From assembly GCF_023242365.1 (NCBI RefSeq), contig NZ_JALLIX010000019.1, positions 49,625 to 113,624 on the forward strand: a stretch of 64,000 nt of DNA, written 5' to 3'. Under the pieces are notes generated by a model. That model worked only from the letters and a program-made list of their open reading frames with translations. It had not been told where the DNA came from and made no database searches. Positions 1 through 8,800 of the stretch are shown piece after piece; position 1 is the stretch's first letter; the number at the start of each line of letters is the position of its first letter. Source of the DNA: Pseudomonas sp. MWU13-2100 (GTDB taxonomy: Bacteria; Pseudomonadota; Gammaproteobacteria; Pseudomonadales; Pseudomonadaceae). A program made the translations under genes and the position numbers.

Positions 1-307
1 GAACCGGCACCTGCGCCAAGGTCCCGGTCGAACGCAACATTTTCCAGCCCAGCCAGACCAGATACGCCGCCCCCAGCCACTTCACCGCCTGGAACAGCGT
101 CTCGCTGGCCTGCAGCAAAATCCCCAGGCCACAGGCCACCGCCGTCACCAGCAAGCCGTCGGCCAGCACCGCACCGCCCATGCCCCAGGCCGCCGCCCGC
201 ACGCCGTGGTTGGAGCCGTTGTGCAAAGCCAGCAACACCGTCGGGCCGGGCATGGCGATGATCGCCGCCGAGCTGATCAGGAACAGGAGCAACGTTGCCA
301 ACGTCAT
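1..307 (-). CDS. LysE/RhtB family amino-acid exporter, N-terminal part (cut by window edge)
   Basis: About 102 N-terminal codons are visible, starting at an ATG whose complement ends at 307; an AAGG lies about 8 bases upstream. The start MTLATLLLFLISSAAII, followed by MPGPTVLLAL and a loop with NHGVRAAAWGMGGA, is the typical first hairpin of LysE/RhtB transporters. A second hydrophobic stretch (GLLVTAVACGLGILLQA) and the motif KWLGAAYLVWLGWKML follow, also typical. Such inner-membrane proteins export amino acids or homoserine lactone-like compounds; the substrate cannot be told from this part. It diverges from the aldehyde dehydrogenase gene. Confidence 0.8.
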   Translation of the reverse strand, partial: MTLATLLLFLISSAAIIAMPGPTVLLALHNGSNHGVRAAAWGMGGAVLADGLLVTAVACGLGILLQASETLFQAVKWLGAAYLVWLGWKMLRSTGTLAQVPV

Positions 308-488
308 GAAGGTCGCCTTGAAGAAAAGGAAAAAGAGAACGTCATTCTGCGGCCAGCACCGCCGCGCTTCAACCGCCGGTACGCCAGCCTGCCGTTTGCA
401 CTGGACGCGACTAAGCTGTTTCGTGATAAAACAAGGCTCAGCACTGAAGCGTTTCAGCGTCCTTTCCATCAGACAGGGTGATAGCCTC

Positions 489-2114
489 ATGACCGACCAG
501 AAGCTGCTCGACTCACTGTTTCCCGCCGCCGCGGACATCCCGGAAAAGTATCGACTCGAAGGCCAACTGGAACAACGCGAATACCTGGTCAACGGCACCT
601 TGCGCAGTTGGGACGGCCCGCTGGCCCAGGTGCGCAGCCCGGTGTACCTCGCCACCACCAACGGCGATGAGCAAGTGATCCTCGGCAGCACGCCGCTGCT
701 GGATGCCGAGACCGCCCTCACCGCCCTCGACGCCGCGGTTCGCGCCTATGATCGTGGCCAGGGCGAATGGCCGAGGATGCGCGTGGCCGAACGCATCCAG
801 CACGTCGAAGCCTTCCTGCGGCGCATGCGCGAGCAGCGCGAGGCGGTGGTCAAGCTGCTGATGTGGGAGATCGGCAAGAACCTCAAGGATTCCGAGAAGG
901 AATTCGACCGTACCTGCGACTACATCGTCGACACCATCAATGCCCTGAAGGAACTCGACCGCCGCTCCAGCCGCTTCGAGCTGGAGCAGGACACCCTCGG
1001 CCAGATCCGTCGCGTGCCCATGGGCGTGGCGCTGTGCATGGGCCCCTACAACTACCCACTGAATGAAACCTTCACCACCCTGATCCCGGCGCTGATCATG
1101 GGCAACACCGTGGTGTTCAAACCGGCCAAGCTCGGCGTGCTGCTGATTCGTCCGCTGCTGGAGGCCTTCCGCGACAGTTTCCCGGCCGGGGTGATCAACG
1201 TGATCTATGGCAGCGGCAGGGAAACCGTCAGCGCGCTGATGGCCAGCGGCAAGATTGATATCTTCGCCTTCATCGGCACCAACAAAGCCGCCAGCGACCT
1301 GAAGAAACTCCATCCCAGGCCCCACCGCCTGCGTGCCGCCCTGGGCCTGGATGCGAAGAATCCGGCCATCGTGCTGCCCGAGGTCGACCTGGACAACGCG
1401 GTCAACGAATGTGTCACCGGCTCGTTGTCGTTCAACGGCCAACGCTGCACCGCACTGAAGATCCTGTTCGTCCACGAAGACGTGGTTGAAGGTTTTATCG
1501 AGAAATTCAACCGCAAGGTGCAAGGCCTGGTCCCGGGCATGCCCTGGGACAACGGCGTGTCACTGACGCCGTTGCCGGAAGCCGGCAAGATCGACTACCT
1601 CAAGGCCCTGGTGGCCGATGCCCAGGCCAAGGGAGCCAAGGTGGTCAACCCCGATGGCGGCCAGACCCGCGCCTCGTTCTTCTATCCGGCGGTGCTGTAC
1701 CCGGTGAATGCCGGGATGCGCGTGTACCAGGAAGAACAGTTCGGCCCGGTGGTCCCCATCGTGCCCTACCGCGACCTGGAAACCGCGATCGACTATGTGC
1801 TGGAGTCGGATTTTGGCCAGCAACTGAGCATTTTCGGCACCGATCCGGCCCAGGTCGGCCGGCTGGTGGACATCTTCGCCAACCAGGTCGGGCGGATCAA
1901 TATCAATGCCCAGTGCCAGCGTGGCCCGGACACCTACCCATTCAACGGGCGCAAGAACTCGGCCGAGGGTACCCTCTCGGTGCACGATGCCCTGCGGGTG
2001 TTTTCGATCCGTACCCTGGTGGCGACCAAGTTCCAGGACAGCAACAAAGCGCTGATCAGCGATATCATCCATAACCGCGAATCGACATTCCTGACCACCG
2101 ATTACATCTTCTGA
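489..2114 (+). CDS. gapN: GapN-like NADP-dependent glyceraldehyde-3-phosphate dehydrogenase (aldehyde dehydrogenase family)
   Basis: 541 residues. The ATG at 489 (MTDQKLLDSLF) is preferred over an in-frame opening that reaches back to 180, because the upstream part is not protein-like and crosses the promoter region of the divergent exporter. The aldehyde dehydrogenase fold is clear: MGPYNYPLNE, the cofactor loop GNTVVFKPAKLGVL, FIGTNKAAS and the catalytic thiol in FNGQRCTALKI (Cys320). The expected function is irreversible oxidation of glyceraldehyde 3-phosphate to 3-phosphoglycerate with NADP. The usual ELGGK motif that carries the catalytic Glu reads LGLDAKNP here, so that Glu is absent. 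It could therefore be another phosphorylated-aldehyde dehydrogenase; the family is certain, the substrate is inferred. Confidence 0.72.
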   Translation: MTDQKLLDSLFPAAADIPEKYRLEGQLEQREYLVNGTLRSWDGPLAQVRSPVYLATTNGDEQVILGSTPLLDAETALTALDAAVRAYDRGQGEWPRMRVAERIQHVEAFLRRMREQREAVVKLLMWEIGKNLKDSEKEFDRTCDYIVDTINALKELDRRSSRFELEQDTLGQIRRVPMGVALCMGPYNYPLNETFTTLIPALIMGNTVVFKPAKLGVLLIRPLLEAFRDSFPAGVINVIYGSGRETVSALMASGKIDIFAFIGTNKAASDLKKLHPRPHRLRAALGLDAKNPAIVLPEVDLDNAVNECVTGSLSFNGQRCTALKILFVHEDVVEGFIEKFNRKVQGLVPGMPWDNGVSLTPLPEAGKIDYLKALVADAQAKGAKVVNPDGGQTRASFFYPAVLYPVNAGMRVYQEEQFGPVVPIVPYRDLETAIDYVLESDFGQQLSIFGTDPAQVGRLVDIFANQVGRININAQCQRGPDTYPFNGRKNSAEGTLSVHDALRVFSIRTLVATKFQDSNKALISDIIHNRESTFLTTDYIF

Positions 2115-2116
2115 CC

Positions 2117-2202
2117 TGTAGACGCCGGCTTGCTGGCGATGGCAGCGACGCGGTGCCCTGCAGGACCGCATCGCCTGGATCGCCAGCAAGCCGGCGCCTA
2201 CA
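2117..2202. repeat. REP doublet (REPIN-like inverted pair)
   Basis: Two nearly perfect inverted arms, each about 24 bases (2117-2140 and 2179-2202, core GCCGGCTTGCTGGCGA), face each other across a 38-base spacer, right after the stop codon of the gapN-like gene. This arrangement is the usual form of mobile REPIN elements in Pseudomonas intergenic regions; it may also act as a transcription or mRNA-stability barrier. Confidence 0.8.
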
Positions 2203-2307
2203 AGGGCATGGCGGTTTTTTATGCCTGGCCCATAGGGCTGCCGAGCGCTCTGATCTATCATTGCGCCTCAGGCTGCCCGGGCCCGCCATTATTTTTATAA
2301 GAAATCC

Positions 2308-3888
2308 ATGCCACGCATCGACCTCCGCCGATTGATCCTGTTGCTGTCGCTTTCCGTCGTGACCCTGACCGCCGGGAATCTTTTCTTCGCCAGCTACCAG
2401 ACCCAACGCAACTTCCTGATGGAACAGACCCTGGAAGCCAATCGGATCTATGCCCTGAAGCTGGCCAATACCACCAACAACTTCCTCAAGTCGACCCAGC
2501 AGCAACTGGCCTTCAGCGCCGGACTGTTGCCCGCGATCTGGAACCAGCCGGACCAACTGTGGCAGGAAGCGCACCGACTGCGTCGCCAGACCGGCAGCTT
2601 CAACTCGGTGATCATCATCCGCGCGGACGGCAAGATCATCGCCTCGTCGCCCACTTCGATGAACCTGACCGGCACCTTTTCCGCCAGCGAAGGCTTTCGC
2701 CAGGCGAGCATGGCGCGCCAACCCTATATTTCAAGCCCCTATGTCGGGGCCAACAACCGCCTGATGATCCAGATCTCGCACCCGATCTTCGACGATGATG
2801 GCAACTACCTCGGCTACCTGGGTGCAGGTATCTACCTCAACGAACCAAACATCCTGCACTCGCTGCTGGGCGAACAGTATTACCGTGACGGCACCTACCT
2901 CTACGTGGTCGATACCCAGGGCCGGCTGATCTATCACCAGGATCCGCTGCGGGTCGGTGACGTCATCAAGGGCAACCCGGCCATCAACGCGGTGATCGCC
3001 GGCGAAACCGGTAGCCTGCGGTTGCACAATTCCAAGGGTGTGGACATGCTCACCGGCTACGCACCAGTGCCGCGGATCGGCTGGGGCGTGATCAGCCAGC
3101 GACCCACCGCCGTCACCCTGGAGGGCCTGCAACGCTTGATGCTGGAAGTCGCCGGTTACGCCGTGCCGCTGTTGCTGCTGTCGCTGCTGGGTATCTGGTG
3201 GATTTCGACGCTGATCAGCAAACCGCTCTGGCAACTGGCCAATACCACCCAGTATTGGGGTTCCTCCAGCGCGGCCCAGTCGGTGAGCAAGGTGCGGGCC
3301 TGGTATTACGAAGCCGCGCAGTTGAAGAACACCATGCAGAAGGCCCTGATGTCACTGCACCAGCAACTGGGCCGGCTCAACCAGGAAAGCGTCACCGACC
3401 CGCTGACCGGCCTGACCAACCGGCGCGGCCTGCAATTGATCCTCGACGACTGGGAAAGCCAACGCCAGCCGTTCTCGCTGATCGCCCTGGACATCGACCA
3501 CTTCAAGCAGGTCAACGACGGCTACGGGCACAGCGCCGGTGATCTGGTGCTGCAACACCTGGCCCAACAGATCCGCCGCCATTCCCGGGAAAGCGACGTG
3601 CTCTGCCGCCAGGGTGGCGAGGAGTTCCTGATGCTGCTGCCCTCCACGCCACTGGCCCAGGCGCTGCTGGTGGCCGAGCGTTTGCGCGCGGCGATGGCCT
3701 ATACCGAAAGCCCGAACGGCATACCGGTGACCATCTCCCTGGGCGTGACAAGTTGGCCGCAGGACCGCAAGAGTGTGGCCCTGGTGCTCAGGGAAGCAGA
3801 CCGAGCGCTCTACCGGGCCAAGGACGATGGGCGCAATCGCGTGGTGCAAGCCGATCAGAGCATGCCACTGGACGACACGAACGGATAA
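2308..3888 (+). CDS. Membrane diguanylate cyclase, dCACHE-GGDEF
   Basis: 526 residues. An N-terminal membrane segment (about residues 8-28) precedes a periplasmic double-CACHE sensor region (about 30-285, with GTYLYVVDTQGRLIYHQDP and VDMLTGYAPV). A second membrane segment (about 286-306) leads to a GGDEF domain starting near NQESVTDPLTGLTNRRG. The active-site motif is GGEEF (436-440), and an inhibitory RxxD site (427-430) lies exactly five residues before it, so the enzyme should make cyclic di-GMP and be product-inhibited. The ligand sensed outside is unknown. The gene follows a REPIN and precedes the patB-like gene without an obvious operon link. Confidence 0.9.
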   Translation: MPRIDLRRLILLLSLSVVTLTAGNLFFASYQTQRNFLMEQTLEANRIYALKLANTTNNFLKSTQQQLAFSAGLLPAIWNQPDQLWQEAHRLRRQTGSFNSVIIIRADGKIIASSPTSMNLTGTFSASEGFRQASMARQPYISSPYVGANNRLMIQISHPIFDDDGNYLGYLGAGIYLNEPNILHSLLGEQYYRDGTYLYVVDTQGRLIYHQDPLRVGDVIKGNPAINAVIAGETGSLRLHNSKGVDMLTGYAPVPRIGWGVISQRPTAVTLEGLQRLMLEVAGYAVPLLLLSLLGIWWISTLISKPLWQLANTTQYWGSSSAAQSVSKVRAWYYEAAQLKNTMQKALMSLHQQLGRLNQESVTDPLTGLTNRRGLQLILDDWESQRQPFSLIALDIDHFKQVNDGYGHSAGDLVLQHLAQQIRRHSRESDVLCRQGGEEFLMLLPSTPLAQALLVAERLRAAMAYTESPNGIPVTISLGVTSWPQDRKSVALVLREADRALYRAKDDGRNRVVQADQSMPLDDTNG

Positions 3889-3995
3889 ACTGCACACACC
3901 GAACACTGCAACCCGTTCAGCCGTACCCTCGTCCGCCGCCCAAGACCACGAACACCCGACGCTTTCGGGGATTTCTCTCGAGTTTGACCACCAGC

Positions 3996-5144
3996 ATGAT
4001 CTTCAACTTCGACACCCTGATCGACCGCCGCAACACCGGCAGCACCAAGTGGAGCCGCTACCCGGCCGACGTCCTGCCCATGTGGGTGGCCGATATGGAC
4101 CTGCCGCTGGCGAGCGCGATCACCGAGGCCCTGCACAAGCGCCTGGAACATCCGCAACTGGGTTACAGCGTGGCCCAGGATGCACTGCGCCAGGCCATCG
4201 TCGCCGACCTCTGGAACAAGTACGCCTGGCGCGTGGAGCCCCAGGAGCTGATTTTCCTGCCGGGAGTCGAGCCGGGGTTCAATATGGCGCTGCACGCCTT
4301 TGTACAGGCGGGTCAGAACGTTGTGGTGCAGACCCCGAACTACCGTCCGCTGCGCCTGGCGCCGGGCAACTGGAAGCTGCCGAAAGTCGAGCTGGAGTTC
4401 GAACGTGATGCCCGGGGTGATTACGTTACCCCCTTGCGCGCCCTGCGCAATGCCTTGCAAGGCGGCGGCGCGCTGCTCTTGAGCAACCCGCACAACCCGC
4501 TGGGCAAGGTCTTCCCACGGGAGGAGCTGCAACAGATAGCGGATATCTGCCTGGAACAGGGCGCGCTGATCATCAGCGACGAAATCCACGCCGACCTCTG
4601 CTTCGATGGCCGTCGCCATGTGCCGATCGCCTCCCTGAGCAGCGAGATAGCCAAGCACACCATCACCCTGATGTCGGCGAGCAAGGCCTATAACATCGCC
4701 GGGCTGAAGACCGCCTATGCCATTGTCCAGGACCCGGTGGTACGCGAGCGTTTCAACGCCGCCCGCTCAGGCATGGTCGACAGCGTCAACGCCCTGGGGC
4801 TGGAGGCGACCTGCACGGCCTACACCGAGTGCGGTCCGTGGCTCAAGGCTCTGGTGGAGTACCTGCAGGCCAACCGCGACTACTTGCAACACGCGGTGCA
4901 AACCCGCTTGCCGGGCGTGGTTCTGCAGCCGGCCCAGGGAACTTACCTGGCCTGGCTGGATTGCAGCGCGTTGGGGCTTGCGGACCCGTACCGGTTCTTC
5001 CTGGAAGAAGCCAAGGTGGGGTTGAGCGCGGGTATCGAGTTCGGCGACGACGCTCAGCAATTCGTGCGCCTGAACTTCGGTTGTCCGAGGGCATTGCTGG
5101 AGGAAGGCATCAGCCGGATGGAGCAGAGCCTGCGTCGACGCTGA
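3996..5144 (+). CDS. patB: MalY/PatB family PLP-dependent C-S beta-lyase / aminotransferase
   Basis: 382 residues starting at the ATG of MIFNFDTLIDRRNTGSTKW; the longer open frame upstream overlaps the end of the cyclase gene and is not protein-like. Family marks are LPMWVADMDLPLA near the N-terminus, SNPHNPLGKVF in the middle, SDEIHADLCF and the PLP lysine in SASKAYNIAGLK (Lys230). The C-terminal part has VRLNFGCPRALLEEGI. MalY/PatB enzymes split cystathionine or other cysteine-S-conjugates, giving pyruvate, ammonia and a thiol, and act in the cytoplasm. The symbol is by family resemblance; the physiological substrate is not shown by the sequence. Confidence 0.85.
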   Translation: MIFNFDTLIDRRNTGSTKWSRYPADVLPMWVADMDLPLASAITEALHKRLEHPQLGYSVAQDALRQAIVADLWNKYAWRVEPQELIFLPGVEPGFNMALHAFVQAGQNVVVQTPNYRPLRLAPGNWKLPKVELEFERDARGDYVTPLRALRNALQGGGALLLSNPHNPLGKVFPREELQQIADICLEQGALIISDEIHADLCFDGRRHVPIASLSSEIAKHTITLMSASKAYNIAGLKTAYAIVQDPVVRERFNAARSGMVDSVNALGLEATCTAYTECGPWLKALVEYLQANRDYLQHAVQTRLPGVVLQPAQGTYLAWLDCSALGLADPYRFFLEEAKVGLSAGIEFGDDAQQFVRLNFGCPRALLEEGISRMEQSLRRR

Positions 5145-5224
5145 CCGCGCCGTCATCTCTATGGGCATAGGGTCCAGAACGTACCCAGCGCCAGTTTCAC
5201 GGAATATAAGGCCGAGCGCGGATT

Positions 5225-5255
5225 TGTGGCGAGCGGGCTTGCCCGCTCGCCACAA
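5225..5255. repeat. REP palindrome
   Basis: A near-perfect hairpin: arm TTGTGGCGAGCGGG, a short loop, arm CCCGCTCGCCACAA. It belongs to the GGCGAGCGGGCTTGCCCGC-type of Pseudomonas REP and recurs in part at 41371-41400. It lies between the convergent patB-like and 68-residue genes, where it may help end transcription. Confidence 0.75.
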
Positions 5256-5304
5256 TATTTTATTGCGGGCCTCAAATCGCCTTAACGACAGGTATCGGGC
5301 TCGG

Positions 5305-5511
5305 TCAGGCGTGTTTATTCAGGCGCGGTTTGGCCTTGGGGAAATACGGTTGCTTGACCAGCAGTGTCGGCGCGGGCCTCACCGTCTTGACCTCAGTCAC
5401 CTCGACCGGCACCTCCCCACCAAACTCCGCGACATAGGCCGTCTGGCCGCAACGCAGTCGATTGTTGATGGGAAACTCATCGCCGTTGTCGTAAATGTAC
5501 GCTTCCTTCAT
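5305..5511 (-). CDS. Small hypothetical protein (68 residues)
   Basis: I do not recognise this protein. The ATG at 5511 is chosen because a strong AAGGAGAAGG ribosome site lies just upstream; the longer open frame has none. The product begins MKEAYIYDNGDEFPINN, has a single Cys in LRCGQTAYV, and ends in a basic tail (FPKAKPRLNKHA). It has no signal peptide or membrane segment. It lies alone between the patB-like gene and the end of the efflux operon, with about 170 bases on either side, so it is probably monocistronic. Confidence 0.6.
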   Translation of the reverse strand: MKEAYIYDNGDEFPINNRLRCGQTAYVAEFGGEVPVEVTEVKTVRPAPTLLVKQPYFPKAKPRLNKHA

Positions 5512-5680
5512 AGCCTTCTCCTTCTCAACATAATTGATCCCTGCCGGCCAACACCGACAGGCTTCAAAAACATTGAGCGTAGTCGACCGACAGCGACTCG
5601 CAGGCTCTGACGCTAGGTTCCGACGAATGACCAGCCGGTCACGAATTTTCAATTTTCCGCGCCGGGCTTTCACGCGGATT

Positions 5681-8600
5681 TCACTTCTGCGCGCCTAGGA
5701 TTGGCTCACTCCTCGTTTCAATCCCATTGGACTCGCCTTCGTTGCGGGTCTTTTTTTGCCCGCGCAACCGGTCGAACCACAGGTAGACCACCGGCGTGGT
5801 GTAGAGCGTCAGCAGTTGTGACACCGCCAGCCCGCCGACAATGGCGATCCCCAAGGGCTGACGCAATTCCGAACCGGCGCCATGGCCAAACGCCAGTGGC
5901 ACGGCGCCGAGCAGCGCCGCCAGCGAGGTCATCAGGATCGGCCGCAGCCGCAACAGGCAGGCTTCATGCACCGCCTGCCGTGGCGCCATGCCGCCGCGCT
6001 CGGCCTCCAGGGTGAAGTCGACGATCATGATCGCGTTCTTCTTGACGATGCCGATCAGCAGGATGATGCCGATCATCCCCAGCACCGACAGGTCCTGCCC
6101 GCAGATGATCAAGGCCAGCAAGGCGCCGAAGCCGGCCGAAGGCAAGGTGGAAATGATCGTCAGCGGATGGATGGCGCTTTCATAGAGCACCCCAAGGACG
6201 ATATAGACCGTCAGGATCGCCGCCAGGATCAGCCAGGGTTGCGACTTGAGCGAATCCTTGAACGCCTGGGCGGTGCCCTGGAAACTCCCCGACACCGTGT
6301 CGGGCAGGCCCACCGCCAGCGAGGCCTTCTCGATGGCGTTGACCGCATCGCTCAGGGCCTGGCCGGGGGCCAGGTCGAACGACAGGGTAATGGCCGGGAA
6401 CACGCCCTGGTGGTTGATGATGATCGGCGCCAGTTCGTTGCGGATACTCGCCAGCATGTCCAGCGGCACCATGCCCCCGCTGGTCGAACGCACATACAGG
6501 TGCTTGAGGGTCTCGATGGACATCTGCCAGCGCGGATCGAGTTCGAGAATGACGTGATTCTGGTCCAACTGGGTGAACATGGTCGCGATCTGGCGCTGGC
6601 CGAAGGCGTCATAGAGCACGTCGTCGATCGCCTGCACGTTGACCCCCAGGCGCGCCGCCGACGGCCGGTCGATCACCAGGGTCGCCTGGGGCGCGGCACG
6701 CTGTTGGTCGGAGGTCACGTTGCGCAATTGCGGCAACTGCCTGAGACGCTCGAGCAACAACCCGCTCCAATGGTCCAGCTCCTTGCTGTCCGGATCCTGC
6801 AAGGTGTACTGGTACTGGGTCTTGCTGGCCCGGCCGCCGATCTGGATATCCTGGTTGGCCTGCAGGAACAGCTTGATGCCCTGGACCTTGTCGAGGGCCG
6901 CTTGCAAGCGTGCGATCACCTGCTGGGCGCTGGCCGTGCGCTGGTCGAACGGTTTGAGGTTGACCATCACCCGCCCCTGGCTGACCGTCGGGTTGGGGCC
7001 GATCCAGAAATACACCTTGGCCACCGCCGGATCGGCGCTGACGATATCCGCCAGCAGGGCGACCCGCTGGCGCATGGCGTCCGGCGAAATGTCCGAGGCG
7101 GCTTCGGCGACGCCCTGGATCAGGCCAGTGTCCTGCTGTGGAAAAAAGCCCTTGGGGATATACAGGTAGAGCATGGCCGTGGCGACGAAGGTGGCGACCG
7201 CCACCGCCAGGGTCAGGCGCTGGTGATCGAGCACCCACTCCAGGCTGCGCCGGTAGCCCTCGTGGATCCGCTTGTAGACCGCCTCGCAGGCATCGCCGAA
7301 ACGGCTCGGACGCGAGTCGTGTTCCGGCTTGAGCAACCAGGCGCAGAGCATCGGCGTCACGGTCAGGGAGACCACGCCGGACATCAGGATCGCCACGCTG
7401 ACCGTCACCGCGAACTCGCGCATCAGCCGCCCGACGATGCCACCCATCAACAGGATCGGCAGGAACACCGCGATCAGCGACACGGTCATCGAGACAATGG
7501 TGAAGCCCACTTCGCGCAGACCGTCCACCGCCGCCTGGATCCGCGACTTGCCCATTTCCAGATGGCGGACGATGTTTTCCATGACCACGATGGCGTCGTC
7601 CACCACGAAGCCGACGGCAATCGCCAGGCCCATGATCGACAGGTTGTCCAGGCTGTAGCCCAGCAGGTACATCACGGCGAAGGTCGCCACCAGCGACAGC
7701 GGGATGGTCAGGGTCGGGATCAGGGTCGCGGTGGCCTTGCGCAGGAACACGAAGATCACCACGACCACCAGGGCGATGGACAGCAGCAAGGTGAACTGCA
7801 CGTCGTTGACCGAGGCATTGATGGTCTGGGTGCGGTCGCCGACCACCTGGACCTGGACGTCCCGTGGCAAGGACGCGGTCAGGGCCGGCAGGCCGGCTTT
7901 GATATTGGCGATGGTCGACAGCACGTTGAAGCCCGGCTGCTTGTGGATGTCGACGATCACCGTCGGCTGGCCGTCGATGCCGGCAGCCTGCTGGGTGTCC
8001 TCGGCGCCATCGATGACCCGGCCCAGATCGCCGAGCTTGATCGGCACCCCGGCCTTGTAGGCCACCACCTGCTCGCGATACCCCTTGGGGTCGAGCAGTT
8101 GGTCGGTGGCATCGAGGGTCACCGAACGGTATTGGCCGTTGAGGTTGCCCTTGGGTTGGTCGAGGGTACTGAGGCCGACAATGTTGCGCACTTCTTCCAG
8201 GGTCAGGCCACGGGCCGCCAGAGCATCCGGGTCGATCTGGATGCGCACCGCCGGCTTCTGCTCGCCATGGAAATCCACCAGGCCGACGCCGGGCATCTGC
8301 GACAGACGCTGGGCCAGGTAGTTGTCGGCGTAGCGGTCCAGCTCCGGCAAGGTTCGCGTCGGCGAGGTCAGGGCCAGGGACAGCACGGTGAACTCCGCCG
8401 GATTGACCTTGTTGAAGGTCGGCGTGCTGGTCATGGTTTTCGGCAACGTCGCACTGGCGGTGTTGATCGCTGTCTGCACGTCCTGGGCCGCGCCGTCGAT
8501 ATTGCGCGACAGGTCGAACTGCAGGACGATCTGGGTCTTGCCCGAGGAACTCGAAGAGGTCATCGAGGTGACCTGCGGTACCGCCGCGAACGCCCGTTCC

Positions 8601-8800
8601 AGCGGCGTCGCCACCGAGGTCGCCATGGTTTCGGCGCTGGCCCCGGAGAGCTTGGCGGTGACCTGGATGGTGGGAAAGTCCACCGTCGGCAACGGCGCCA
8701 CCGGCAGTTGGAAATAGGCAAAGGTGCCCAGCAGCATCACCCCCAGGGCCAGCAGGCACAGGCCGGTGCGGCGCTGGATCAGACCGGCAAGCAGGTTCAT
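5681..8800 (-). CDS. RND multidrug efflux pump, inner-membrane subunit (MdtC/MuxC-like)
   Basis: 1039 residues, the usual length for a hydrophobe/amphiphile RND pump. The N-terminus MNLLAGLIQRRTGLCLLALG gives the first membrane helix. The periplasmic porter domains contain TSSSSSGKTQIVLQFDLSRN, and helix 4 has the proton-relay pair in AVGFVVDDAIVVMENIVRH (adjacent Asp residues). The repeat half ends near TSLAALLGAVPLAFGHGAGSE. The sequence resembles MdtB/MdtC rather than AcrB/MexB. It is the last gene of a three-gene operon and its ATG overlaps the adaptor stop by four bases. It probably exports drugs, detergents or bile-salt-like compounds using proton motive force. Confidence 0.92.
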   Translation of the reverse strand: MNLLAGLIQRRTGLCLLALGVMLLGTFAYFQLPVAPLPTVDFPTIQVTAKLSGASAETMATSVATPLERAFAAVPQVTSMTSSSSSGKTQIVLQFDLSRNIDGAAQDVQTAINTASATLPKTMTSTPTFNKVNPAEFTVLSLALTSPTRTLPELDRYADNYLAQRLSQMPGVGLVDFHGEQKPAVRIQIDPDALAARGLTLEEVRNIVGLSTLDQPKGNLNGQYRSVTLDATDQLLDPKGYREQVVAYKAGVPIKLGDLGRVIDGAEDTQQAAGIDGQPTVIVDIHKQPGFNVLSTIANIKAGLPALTASLPRDVQVQVVGDRTQTINASVNDVQFTLLLSIALVVVVIFVFLRKATATLIPTLTIPLSLVATFAVMYLLGYSLDNLSIMGLAIAVGFVVDDAIVVMENIVRHLEMGKSRIQAAVDGLREVGFTIVSMTVSLIAVFLPILLMGGIVGRLMREFAVTVSVAILMSGVVSLTVTPMLCAWLLKPEHDSRPSRFGDACEAVYKRIHEGYRRSLEWVLDHQRLTLAVAVATFVATAMLYLYIPKGFFPQQDTGLIQGVAEAASDISPDAMRQRVALLADIVSADPAVAKVYFWIGPNPTVSQGRVMVNLKPFDQRTASAQQVIARLQAALDKVQGIKLFLQANQDIQIGGRASKTQYQYTLQDPDSKELDHWSGLLLERLRQLPQLRNVTSDQQRAAPQATLVIDRPSAARLGVNVQAIDDVLYDAFGQRQIATMFTQLDQNHVILELDPRWQMSIETLKHLYVRSTSGGMVPLDMLASIRNELAPIIINHQGVFPAITLSFDLAPGQALSDAVNAIEKASLAVGLPDTVSGSFQGTAQAFKDSLKSQPWLILAAILTVYIVLGVLYESAIHPLTIISTLPSAGFGALLALIICGQDLSVLGMIGIILLIGIVKKNAIMIVDFTLEAERGGMAPRQAVHEACLLRLRPILMTSLAALLGAVPLAFGHGAGSELRQPLGIAIVGGLAVSQLLTLYTTPVVYLWFDRLRGQKKTRNEGESNGIETRSEPILGAQK

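Noticed and set aside
180..488. N-terminal extension of the GapN-like protein
   Set aside because: The extension lies antisense to the LysE-type gene, is not protein-like and the real ATG at 489 begins the conserved domain.
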